DNA from: DASUPK01 sp963747425 | GTDB taxonomy: Bacteria > Actinomycetota > Thermoleophilia > Solirubrobacterales > 70-9 | Assembly (NCBI GenBank): GCA_963747425.1 | Contig: CAVVFJ010000012.1 | Location: 186,001-250,000, forward strand | Direction of reading: 5' to 3' | Length of the DNA: 64,000 nucleotides | Notes under the pieces: model-generated | Databases searched by the model: none | What the model was told of the DNA's origin: nothing | What the model saw: only the letters and a program-made list of their open reading frames with translations | Shown here: one piece after another, positions 16,523 through 24,748 of the stretch | Layout: the number at the start of each line of letters is the position of its first letter | How positions within the stretch are numbered: the stretch's first letter is position 1 | Position numbers and translations under genes: made by a program

Positions 16523-18177
16523 GGTTGAAGACACTCTGGCGAGACGAGGCCGGGTTCTCGATGGCCACCACCATGGGGGCGATCGTCCTGATCTCAGCGC
16601 TGGTCGCCGTCTCTCTCGCCGCCGCCAACGGGGACCTCCATCTGGTCAGGCGTGACCTTGACAGCAGGCGCGCCTATGCGGCGGCTCAGGCCGGGGTAAT
16701 CGACTACGCCTTCCACCTCAACAACAACCCCAACTACTGGACGCTGTGCGACCAGGTGCCGGGCTCAACGGGGCAGAAGGCGGTCAACCAGGTTGGCTCG
16801 ACCGCCAACCGCCGGACGGTGCCCGGATCGACCGACGGATCGCAGTACGCGATTGAGCTCCTTCCCGCCACGACCTACACCGGGAGCCCCGACCAATGCA
16901 ACATGGCCAACCCGGTGGACAGCATGCTCGAACAGACCGGGACCAACGCCGGCACATTCCGCATCCGCACGACCGGCTACGCCGGCAACGCCAAGCGGTC
17001 GATCGTCGCCACCTTCAAACAGGCGAGCTTCCTCGACTACGTCTACTTCACGCAGCTCGAGACCTCCGACCCTGTCACCTACGGGTTCGCCAACCCGTCT
17101 ACGCAACTTACGGCCGCGTACGATCAGTGCACCAAGTTCCGCCGCGACGGTCGCCCGCGTGCGGGCTCGACGAGCCCCTCACAGATCTGCGACACGATCG
17201 TCTTCGTCAACGGGGATCACATCAATGGGCCGATGCACACCAACGACGACTTCTGCCTGGCGGGTGGCAGCAGCCCGACCTTCGGCAGGAGCCCGTCTGA
17301 CTCGATCGAGGTAGGTTCTTCGGAGCCGGGATGGCACTCCTCGACGAACTCGGGCAACGGGTGCACGGGTACGAACGCCAACCCCAACTTCCTCGGACCG
17401 GTGGTGCCGAACTCCCCGATCCTCATCCCGTCGACGACCGCAGAGGATGACCTGAAGACCCTCGCGGGGCCGAGCTACACCTTCACGGGCCAAACCACGA
17501 TCGTGCTCGACGGCAGCACCATGAGCATCAACGGCGGCGCCTCCCAGCCGGTCCCCACCGGAGGAGTTGTCTTCGTCGCCAACGGAACCTGCTCGACGAC
17601 CTACTCACCCTTTACTGCCACCTATCCGCTCATCTCCGGATGCGGGAACGCGATCGTCCACAGTGACAGCCCGTACTCGTTCGACGGCCGGCTGACAATC
17701 GCCGCCGAGAACGACGTCGTCATCGACGGCAACATCCAGCGCGCTAGCGATGCTGGGCTACTCGGTCTCAGGGCTCACAACTTCGTCCGCATCAAGCATC
17801 CGATCTGCTTGGTCGCCGCCGATCCGACCTGCAACAACGGGAGCCTCACAGCCCAGACCGACAAGGGGCAATGCAACGGCGGCGTCGACGGCACGAGCTC
17901 CATGACCGACCCGACGATCGACGCCGCGATCCTCGCGATCGACCACTCCTTCATCGTGGACCACTACGACTGCGGAGGGAGCCTCGGCACCATGCACGTG
18001 AACGGAGCGATCGCCCAGAAGTTCCGCGGCGCGGTCGGGACGGCCGGGAATCCCGGGACGGGCTACAAGAAGGACTACGGCTATGACGACCGGCTGCGCT
18101 CCCAGGAGCCACCGGAGGGTTTCAACCCCGACAAGGCCTCCTGGCATGTCTCGCGCGAGACACTGGACTTCCCTTAA
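16513..18177 (+). CDS. PilX-like minor pilus protein with large exposed domain
   Basis: 554 residues from the GTG at 16513. The N terminus, RDEAGFSMATTMGAIVLISA, resembles PilX/GspK-type minor pilins (hydrophobic helix after a Gly), but mature position 5 is not Glu, as is typical of the GspK/PilX class. The helix continues into RRAYAAAQAGVIDYAFHLNN, the usual spine of this class. The remaining 480 residues are extracytoplasmic, Ser/Thr/Gly-rich, with many cysteines, and include a parallel-beta-like stretch (NDVVIDGNIQRASDAGLLGL, then HNFVRIKHP) as in polymer- or autotransporter-like folds. It precedes pilD by 30 bp. Confidence 0.7.
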   Translation: MHLRLKTLWRDEAGFSMATTMGAIVLISALVAVSLAAANGDLHLVRRDLDSRRAYAAAQAGVIDYAFHLNNNPNYWTLCDQVPGSTGQKAVNQVGSTANRRTVPGSTDGSQYAIELLPATTYTGSPDQCNMANPVDSMLEQTGTNAGTFRIRTTGYAGNAKRSIVATFKQASFLDYVYFTQLETSDPVTYGFANPSTQLTAAYDQCTKFRRDGRPRAGSTSPSQICDTIVFVNGDHINGPMHTNDDFCLAGGSSPTFGRSPSDSIEVGSSEPGWHSSTNSGNGCTGTNANPNFLGPVVPNSPILIPSTTAEDDLKTLAGPSYTFTGQTTIVLDGSTMSINGGASQPVPTGGVVFVANGTCSTTYSPFTATYPLISGCGNAIVHSDSPYSFDGRLTIAAENDVVIDGNIQRASDAGLLGLRAHNFVRIKHPICLVAADPTCNNGSLTAQTDKGQCNGGVDGTSSMTDPTIDAAILAIDHSFIVDHYDCGGSLGTMHVNGAIAQKFRGAVGTAGNPGTGYKKDYGYDDRLRSQEPPEGFNPDKASWHVSRETLDFP

Positions 18178-18207
18178 GCCGGGCGAGAAGGGAGCCGAAA
18201 GAACCCC

Positions 18208-18963
18208 ATGCTTCCCATTGCCTCCCTTGCATTCGTCGGCGGCGTGGTGACCGGCAGCTTCGTCGGCTTGATCGCACACCGGCTGCCGCGGGGTGCTTCC
18301 ATCGTGGGGCCGCGCTCCGTCTGCGACTCGTGCGGCGCCCAGATCGCCGCCTACGACAACGTCCCGATCGTCTCGTGGATCGTCCTGCGCGGTCGCTGCC
18401 GGGGCTGCGGGTCGCGGATCCCAGTCGCCTACCCGCTGGTCGAGTTCGCCGTCGGCGTCGCCTTCGCCGTTACGGCCGTCGTCCTTCGCGACGATCCCGC
18501 CGAGCTGGCGCTCGGCCTGCTCTTCGTAGCGATGCTCGCGGCGATCACGCTCACGGATCTCGAGCGACGAGTCATACCCAATGCGATCCTGCTCGCGGGA
18601 GCAATCGCGGCGGTCGCTCTTGTCGCGGCCACCGATCCCGCGAGCCTGCCCGAGCGCGCGATCTCCGCGGCAGTCGCGGGCGGGGTGCTGTTGATCATCG
18701 CCGTGGCCCATCCCGGTGGCATGGGCATGGGGGACGTCAAGCTGGTGGCCGTCATGGGCCTCTTCCTTGGCAGCTCCGTGGCGGTCGCCGTGCTGGTCGG
18801 CGTACTCGTGGGTGCACTCGCCGGTCTTGGCGTGATGCTGGCGCGCGGCCCCAGTGCGCGGAAGCTCGCCGTTCCGTTCGGCCCCTTCCTTGCCCTGGGC
18901 GGCGTGGTGGGCCTGCTCGCGGGCCAGCAGCTGATCGACTGGTACCTCAGGACGTTCGTCTAG
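18208..18963 (+). CDS. pilD: Prepilin peptidase/N-methyltransferase PilD
   Basis: PilD (A24 family aspartic protease) removes prepilin leaders and methylates the new N terminus. The 251-residue polytopic protein has the N-terminal methylase domain with two CxxC pairs (CDSCGA, CRGCGS, about residues 44-47 and 66-69). The protease aspartates lie in LTDLERRVIPN and GMGMGDVKLVAVMG. About seven membrane segments are seen and the length is typical. The reading frame is intact although the flanking pilT2-pilC and pilM-pilO genes are frameshifted. It directly follows the three minor prepilin genes it would process. Confidence 0.93.
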   Translation: MLPIASLAFVGGVVTGSFVGLIAHRLPRGASIVGPRSVCDSCGAQIAAYDNVPIVSWIVLRGRCRGCGSRIPVAYPLVEFAVGVAFAVTAVVLRDDPAELALGLLFVAMLAAITLTDLERRVIPNAILLAGAIAAVALVAATDPASLPERAISAAVAGGVLLIIAVAHPGGMGMGDVKLVAVMGLFLGSSVAVAVLVGVLVGALAGLGVMLARGPSARKLAVPFGPFLALGGVVGLLAGQQLIDWYLRTFV

Positions 18964-19049
18964 TCGGAGTTCTCATCAGTCTTGAGTATGCGGCTAAGTC
19001 GCGATATGGCCGATGGGAGAGGGGAACGCCGAGACGCGTTCCAACTCCA

Positions 19050-20118
19050 ATGCTTTCCGCACGCAATAAGACAACTCCGGTCGGGCTCGACATCGCGTCC
19101 GACAGCATCGCCGCCACGGAGGTCGCCTCGCAGGAGGACCGCTCCGTCGGCCGCACGGCCATCGTGCCACTCGAGCCGGGGGTCGTCAAGGAAGGCGATC
19201 TCGTCAACCATGAGACTCTCGCCGACGCCCTGAAGGACCTCTTCGGCAGGTACAAGCTAAGAAGAGCGTCCGCCTCGGCATCGCGAACCAGCGGGTCATC
19301 GTCCGTACGCTCCACCTCCCCCTGATCGAGGATCCTGACGAGCTCGAGAGCGCGATCCGATTTCGCGCCCAGGACGAGATTCCCATGCCCCTCGATCAGG
19401 CGGTCCTCGACCACCGGGTGGTCGCCCTGCGGGACGCCGGTGACGGGACCAAGTCGATGGACGTCTTGGCCGTCGCCGCTCGACGCGACATGGTCATGGC
19501 ACTCGTCCAGGCCGTGCGGTCGGCCGGGCTACAGCCCGTCGGTATCGACCTCTCCGCGTTCGGGATGATCCGTGCGCTCGACGCCGGCGATCCGGAGGTC
19601 CAGGCGGATCCGGCGAGATGCCTCCGACCACCACCCTCTACTGCCACCTCGGTGATGTCACCAATCTCGCGGTCGCCAGGGGCGGGGAGTGCCTCCTCAC
19701 CCGCGTGAGCCCGTTCGGCATCGAGACGATTGCCGAGCGCCTCGCAAGGCGCAGGGAGATCTCCATCGACGAAGCGCGCGAGTCGCTGATGGAGGTGGGG
19801 CTCGAGGAGGAGCTCGACCTGTTCGGGGACGATGAGAGTGGCGTACCAGAGGCGCGCGAGGCGCTCGAGGAGGGCATCACGAAGCTCGTCGAGGAGCTGC
19901 GCATGTCGATGGACTTCTACGGCGCCAAGGAGGGCGTCACGCCGGTCGACAGAGTGTTGCTCTGCGGGACTGGGAGCACGATTCCCGGCCTTCCAGAGCG
20001 CATCCAGTCCGGCCTGGGCCTCGACACCTCCTGCGACCTGCCGGCGGCCCTGTCCCATCTCGATCCCGAGGACGCGGCGCGGCTCACGGTTTCCTACGGA
20101 CTTGCCCTGGAGCACTGA
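19050..20118 (+). pseudogene. pilM: Type IV pilus assembly protein PilM, two frameshifts
   Basis: PilM is an FtsA/actin-like cytoplasmic protein that binds the N terminus of PilN. Restoring two missing bases gives about 356 residues, the normal length. In order: TTPVGLDIASDSIAATEVA, SVRLGIANQRVIVRTLHLP, IRFRAQDEIPMPLDQAVLD, GLQPVGIDLSAFGMIRALD, then TTLYCHLGDVTNLAVARGGE and VDRVLLCGTGSTIPGLPERI. One base is missing near 19258 (GRYKL|KKSVRLG) and one near 19613 (GDPEVQADPA|EMPPTTT). These are deletions, unlike the insertions in pilT2 and pilC. pilN starts 3 bp after its stop. Confidence 0.78.
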
Positions 20119-20121
20119 GCG

Positions 20122-20909
20122 ATGCGTCCCGTCAACCTCATCCCGTCCGACGTGCGCCGCAGCGATCGCGCCGCTACGCGGACGGGCGTGCTCCCCTACG
20201 TGCTGATCGGCGGGCTCGGCCTCGCCCTGCTCGCGGTCATCGGGCTCGCTTCTGACGAGCAAGCAGATCTCAGATCGGAAGTCGGAGATCGTGCAGTTGA
20301 AGCAACAGGAGGCAGCAGCGACGGCGCGAGCGCAGAGCCTGCAGGCGTTCACCGACTTCCGAGCGATGCAGGAGTCGCGATCGGCGACCATCACGAGCCT
20401 GGCCCAGAGCCGCTTCGATTGGCAGCGCGTCCTCAACGAGCTCGCCCGCGTCATCCCTTCGGACGTTTGGCTGCTTCAGCTCTCAGGGACCGCGAGCCCG
20501 GGCGTGTCGCTCGAGAACGACCCCGGCATCGGGATGCGCTCGAGCATCGCGGGGCCGGCGCTCCAGCTGGGGGGTTGCGCCAGCAACCAGGATGCCGTTG
20601 CCCGGCTGATCGCCAGCCTGGAAGAGATCGACGGCGTAACCCGGGTGGGCATGCAGTCGTCTGAGCGCGCCGACACCCAGAGCTGATCGCCGCCGGATCC
20701 GCCACTGACTTCCGGGTCCGGGGAGGATTCAGCGGAGAGCTGCCCGGTCGATGCCAACACCTTCACAGTTCAAGATTGTCGTCGCGTTCGACTCGGTCCC
20801 GACGCCGGCGACGGCGACCCGGCGCCCTCCGTGCCCGCCTCGCTCGCCGGAAGGCGGCTCTCAGCTCGCCCAGTCCGCCTCGACCTCTTCCGGCGGGAGG
20901 CTGAGATGA
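20122..20909 (+). pseudogene. pilN: Type IV pilus assembly protein PilN, several frameshifts
   Basis: PilN is a bitopic inner-membrane protein linking PilM to PilO. The start, MRPVNLIPSDVRRSD, is the PilM-binding motif, followed by the membrane helix LIGGLGLALLAVIGL. A shift near 20250 leads into a coiled coil (KSEIVQLKQQEAAATARAQS) and the ferredoxin-like fold (RFDWQRVLNELARVIPSDVW, then VARLIASLEEIDGVTRVGMQ). An in-frame stop at 20684 and a further shift near 20768 precede the natural C-terminal part (FKIVVAFDSVPTPATAT). That frame ends in a TGA at 20907-20909, overlapping the pilO ATG. It is about 260 residues when repaired. Confidence 0.7.
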
Positions 20910-21769
20910 GGGCGAGCGACCGGACCATCATCCTCGGCGTCGCGCTGGCCGCCCTGGCTGTCGCCTTCTACCTCCTTGTCTTGGGGCCCAAGCGTGACAA
21001 GGCGAGCGAGCTGAGCGGCCAGATCGACGATCTGCACGCCTCGATTTCGCTCGGAGAGCAGTGGCCGAGCTATGGCGAGCAGGCTCGCCAGGAGTTCCCC
21101 CGGTTCTACGGCCGCATGGTCGTCCTCGGCAAGGCGGTCCCGGCCCAGTCGGACACGTCGTCGATGCTGGTCCAGCTGAACACGGTCGCCGACCGGTCCA
21201 AGATCGATCTCCGGGCGATCGCCCTGACCCAGGGCGGCGGCCATCGGGGCGGCCACTGCTCGACTCCTCCCCGACCGCCGAACGCGTCGTGCCCGACTGC
21301 ACGCGGCCGACCACGGCGGCTTCGACGGCCAGCACTGCCAAGGGGCTCCGCAGACGCCCGACGCCCGCGGCCGCAGACTCCCGCGCCAGCCACGGAGGCC
21401 TCGGCGGCAGCTGTGCCGCTTGGGCACGATGGTGGGCGCCGCCGGCCTGCCCACACTGCCGTACCAGCTCAGCCTCAGGGGCAGCTTCTTCGACGTCCCT
21501 GACTTCATCGGCGGGATCGACGGGCTGGTCACGCCCGTCGGCGGCGGCGCCCGGCTCTCGCTCGATGGACGGCTTCTCACCATCAACGGGTTCGCACTCC
21601 AGATCAAGGACGCGGGCCCGCCGCCGAAGCTTGAGGCCAGCTTCGTCGTCACGGCCTATGTCGACCCGGAGACCAGGGTCTGACCGCCGGGGCGAGCCCC
21701 AACGGGGCCGGCTCCGACGGTACCTGCCAGCCGCAAACACAGCCGGCGAGCGCTGCGGTGGCCAAGTGA
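20906..21769 (+). pseudogene. pilO: Type IV pilus assembly protein PilO, several frameshifts
   Basis: PilO dimerises with PilN in the alignment complex. ATG 20906 overlaps the pilN stop (ATGA). The N terminus, RASDRTIILGVALAALAVAF, is a single membrane helix, followed by the coiled coil DKASELSGQIDDLHASISLG and EFPRFYGRMVVLGKAVPAQS. The C-terminal ferredoxin-like half lies in another frame: LPYQLSLRGSFFDVPDFIGG, LDGRLLTINGFALQI, LEASFVVTAYVDPETR. An extra G near 21421 and a missing base near 21674 are the clearest breaks, and the Pro/Ala-rich middle (21240-21420) probably has more. The final frame ends at TGA 21767-21769, overlapping the next start. Confidence 0.7.
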
Positions 21770-22589
21770 AGCCCTGGAAGGCGCAGAAGTTCTTCGGCGA
21801 CGTGGTCTACGACCTGCGCAGCCGGAACCTGCTGCCGGTCGTCGTGATGCTGGTGGTCGCGATCGTGGCGGTTCCGGTGCTCGTCTCCAAGTCCGAGCTC
21901 CGGTGATTCCTCGGTTTCGCTCGGGCTGAGCGCACAGGCCTCCGCTGAGACGCCGCCTGAGAGCGAGAACGCCGTCGTCGCCTATCACCCGGGGGTCCGG
22001 AACTTCAAGCAGCGACTCAGTCGACCTCTCCGCAAAGGACCCGTTCATCCAGCAGTACCTGGCGCCGGCGGCCTCCGCATCCGCCACCTCCAGCAGCGAT
22101 CAGCTCGCGCAGGCGCTGAGCGGGTCTTCTTCGACCAGCGGCACCGGCGTCGGTGGCGGGACCAGCGGTCGGCGGGGCGACGGCTCCGGCGGAGGCGGCG
22201 GCTCCGGCGGCGGCGGCGGCAGCCCGCCCAAGGTCACGCATCAGATCACCTACTTCTGGTGGGAGACCGACATCCAGTTCGGCGAGGCGGGTGGCGCGCT
22301 CGCGCAGCAGAACAACGTCAAGCCCTTCCAATCCCTGCCCAGCGTCGACAAGCCGGTCCTGACCTACCTCGGCGCCGTCGGGGGGTCGCAGGCGGTCTTC
22401 CTGGTCTCTCGGGACGTCGTCAGCGTCGGGGGCGAGGGCACCTGCTTCCCGACCGCCGACGACTGCCAGCTGCTCGGCCTCAACGGCGGAAAGGGCGCCG
22501 ACCTGATCTACGGTCCCGACGGCAAGACCTACCACGTCCAGGTGCTGCAGGTGCGCCGCGTGACCGGCTCGAAGCCGCCGAACTTCTAG
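21766..22589 (+). pseudogene. PilP-like/pilus accessory protein with Gly-rich linker, two frameshifts
   Basis: About 273 residues when two extra bases are removed. A GTG at 21766 (overlapping the pilO stop) starts VKPWKAQKFFGDVVYDLRSR, then a membrane helix (NLLPVVVMLVVAIVAVPVLV). A second frame reads ESENAVVAYHPGVRNFKQRL. A third, open from 22023 to the stop at 22587-22589, reads DLSAKDPFIQQYL, a Ser/Gly linker (GGGGGSGGGGGS) and a compact domain with YFWWETDIQFGEAG, LTYLGAVGGSQAVFLVSRDV and GADLIYGPDGKTYHVQVLQV. The order pilMNO followed by this gene suggests a PilP-equivalent, but no lipobox is present and there is no outer membrane to reach. Specific function unknown. Confidence 0.55.
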
Positions 22590-22600
22590 CTCGCCCCAGC

Positions 22601-22631
22601 GCTTCACAAAGTAAAGCTTTGGCGCTATCCT
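22601..22631 (+). promoter_or_regulatory. Promoter with overlapping dyad for the HxlR-type gene
   Basis: TTCACA (22603-22608), 17 bp, TATCCT (22626-22631), eight bases before the GTG start. The dyad GCTT-CACAAAGTA-AAGC (22601-22617) covers the -35 box, as expected for autorepression, and CAAAG-TAAAG-CTTTG forms a second overlapping repeat. A close copy of the dyad lies in the rpoD leader at 5988-6004. Confidence 0.5.
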
Positions 22632-22638
22632 GGGCCTC

Positions 22639-22977
22639 GTGTTCGACCGCGAATGTCCCGTCTGCCGGACGGCCGAGGTCATCTCCGGCAAGTGGACTCT
22701 CCTCATCATCCGCGACCTGGCGGACTCCTCGCTCCGCTTCTGTGAGCTGGAGCGCTCCCTGGAGGGAATCAGCCCCCGCACCCTCTCGCTGCGCCTGAGG
22801 GCGCTCGAGGAGCACGGAATCGTCGAGCGCCGCACCTTCCCCGAGGTCCCGCCGCGCGTGACCTACCAGCTCACCGACAAGGGCGCAGCCCTCGTCCCGC
22901 TGATCGAGGACATGCGCCGCTACGGCAAGCAGTGGCTGCCGGTCGACGAGCGCGAGCCCGTCGGCGCCGCCGTCTAA
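22639..22977 (+). CDS. HxlR-family winged-helix transcriptional regulator
   Basis: 112 residues, the usual HxlR size. The conserved N-terminal cysteine is present in ECPVCRTAEVISGKWTLLII, followed by the winged helix (RFCELERSLEGISPRTLSLR, then ALEEHGIVERRTF and the wing VPPRVTYQLTDKG). HxlR proteins often sense electrophiles or oxidants through this cysteine. The start is the GTG at 22639 just after a clear promoter. It follows the pilus cluster but has its own promoter. The dyad over its -35 box implies autoregulation, and the same dyad before rpoD suggests a second target. Confidence 0.85.
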   Translation: MFDRECPVCRTAEVISGKWTLLIIRDLADSSLRFCELERSLEGISPRTLSLRLRALEEHGIVERRTFPEVPPRVTYQLTDKGAALVPLIEDMRRYGKQWLPVDEREPVGAAV

Positions 22978-23035
22978 CTGCAACTCCGCTGTCACGCGCA
23001 GGAACGCCCTCGCACTGCGGGCGAATCCGACTTGC

Positions 23036-24748
23036 GTGACGACACTTGAGAGCACGACCGAGAGACTCGAGGAGGCGCTGAGGCGCCTCGCCGTCGAGGC
23101 CGCCGACCTGTTCGAGGAGCTGCTGGCGACCGGGGCGGAGATGCCCTTCGACCTCGAGCCCTCCGATGACGGGCCGCTGCCGATGTTCTCCTACGCCCCG
23201 ATGACGGGGCAGTTCATCGAGCGGCACCTGGCCGAGCTGCGGCGGCTGGAGGCGTTCGTCGAGGTTCGCGAGATCGCCGGCGAGGAGGCCGCGATCGGCT
23301 TCCTGGTCGGGCTCTGGGAGGGGAAGACCGAGTTCGACGTCGCGGGCGACCGGCTCCGCGGAGCCATCGACGCGGTGATCTCGACGATCTCCTCCGACTC
23401 CGACGAGGCGACGCCGGCGGGTGAGGTGATCGTGCCCCTGGTCGGCTTCCACATGCCAAAGGACGAGATCGAGCTCGACGGGGTGCGAATCGTGCGCGCC
23501 GACCTGGTCGAGGACGCGCCGCTCGACGCGGTCGACGCGACCCGCTCCGGCGGCCGCGGGAAGCCCGGCTTTCTCGCCTGCCTGAGCACCGGCCTCGCCG
23601 CGGTTGCCCCGGCGGCCGCCGTCGCGGATGACATGCGGCGCGCGCTGCGCACCATGAGGCTGTTCAGGCCCGGCGCCGTAGGGCTTTCCGCCCACGGCTG
23701 GGCCAAGCGCACCGGAGGCTGGGAGCGCTTCGGCACCGGGGCGAGCCGTCCGCGCCAGGGCGGATACCGCCTGACCGGCAACGAGGTCGGGGACCTGGAG
23801 AGCTTCGCGCGGACACTGAACGAGCGCGGCTCGAGGATGCCGTCGCTCGACTGGGCCGCGTCCCGCTTCGAGCTGGGCGCCGAGCGCGGCTCGCTGATCG
23901 AGGCGCTGAGCGACTACCTGCTCGCCCTGCGCGGCATGCTCGAGGGCGGAGGGGCGGCCAGGACGACGCTGTCCGCCCGCGTCGCCGCGCTCGCCTGCGA
24001 GCCCTATGAGCGCGAGCAGGGCCGGGTCACGGTCGAGCGCGCGCTGGCGATCGAGCGAAAGCTGATGAGCGGAGGGCGCTACCGGCCGGTGGCCGGCGCC
24101 TCGCCGCTGGACGTGATCGCGGAGCTCGAGGAGCTCCTGCGACGCCTGCTCAAGGGACTTGCCACCGGAGAGCTGGGAGGAGACCTGCGGGCTGCCGCGG
24201 ATGACGTTCTGCTCTCCGAGGGTCTTTCCGCCACGCACGTGGAGACGCCGGGGATGGGGGAGACCGCCGAGTGGCACCTCCCCGACCCGACGCCCGACGA
24301 GTCGCTGGATCTCTCGGCGATCTCCGACGGCAACCTCGGCGACGAGGAAATCTCCGTTCACAGAGCCGAAGATGCGAGGGTGCGCGACAGCGCAACCCGT
24401 TTAAGTGATACGGAAACGAACGAATTGGGGGATTTGTCCGTCCGCGGCGCCGAGGAGGATCGGCAACCGACGACGAGGATCGTCGTCGATGACGTCGAAC
24501 TACCGGATCTAATGGCGACCGAGGGCGACCAACGCGCTCCCACCAGGCCCGCTGACGGGGATCGGGCGGATTGGTTCAGTGCCGGCGACGGCGAGCCCGA
24601 GTGGCCCGCCTTCGCGAGGCCGCGCAAGAAGGACCACGACGCCGAGCGCGAGCCCTCGAAGGACCGCGTCCGCTACCTCTTCCCGGTGCCGGACGCCACG
24701 GACTGGAGCGTCGGCGAGCTCCGGTATGAACGTAAGCGCAGCGGCTAG
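23036..24748 (+). CDS. Uncharacterised 570-residue protein, acidic with helical N-terminal region
   Basis: I do not recognise a named family. The 570-residue protein starts at GTG 23036 and lacks a signal peptide or membrane helix. Residues 1-420 are mostly helical and Arg/Glu/Leu-rich (EALRRLAVEAADLFEELLAT, then FIERHLAELRRLEAFVEVRE and LIEALSDYLLALRGMLEGGG). Residues 420-540 are acidic and probably disordered. The C-terminal 25 residues (RVRYLFPVPDATDWSVGELR) look conserved and may be a binding tail. Residues near 447-456 are encoded by a palindromic repeat shared with the gamma-glutamyltransferase gene. It is convergent with the ArsA-like pair. Confidence 0.6.
   Translation: MTTLESTTERLEEALRRLAVEAADLFEELLATGAEMPFDLEPSDDGPLPMFSYAPMTGQFIERHLAELRRLEAFVEVREIAGEEAAIGFLVGLWEGKTEFDVAGDRLRGAIDAVISTISSDSDEATPAGEVIVPLVGFHMPKDEIELDGVRIVRADLVEDAPLDAVDATRSGGRGKPGFLACLSTGLAAVAPAAAVADDMRRALRTMRLFRPGAVGLSAHGWAKRTGGWERFGTGASRPRQGGYRLTGNEVGDLESFARTLNERGSRMPSLDWAASRFELGAERGSLIEALSDYLLALRGMLEGGGAARTTLSARVAALACEPYEREQGRVTVERALAIERKLMSGGRYRPVAGASPLDVIAELEELLRRLLKGLATGELGGDLRAAADDVLLSEGLSATHVETPGMGETAEWHLPDPTPDESLDLSAISDGNLGDEEISVHRAEDARVRDSATRLSDTETNELGDLSVRGAEEDRQPTTRIVVDDVELPDLMATEGDQRAPTRPADGDRADWFSAGDGEPEWPAFARPRKKDHDAEREPSKDRVRYLFPVPDATDWSVGELRYERKRSG
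24373..24400 (+). repeat. Translated palindromic repeat, copy 1
   Basis: 28 bp (TGCGAGGGTGCGCGACAGCG, then CAACCCGT) inside the 570-aa gene, encoding ARVRDSATR. It matches 30448-30475 at 26 of 28 positions and is read in the same frame there. GGGTGCGC-GACA-GCGCAACCC forms a near-perfect hairpin. The flanking 30 bp are clearly lower in GC than the rest of the gene. Confidence 0.6.

Noticed and set aside
14332..19018. GCCGATGGGG/A boxes about 30 bp before the PilV-like and pilM starts as further sigma28 promoters
   Set aside because: Neither has a TAAAG-type -35 box at N11 spacing; the -10-like match alone is too weak.
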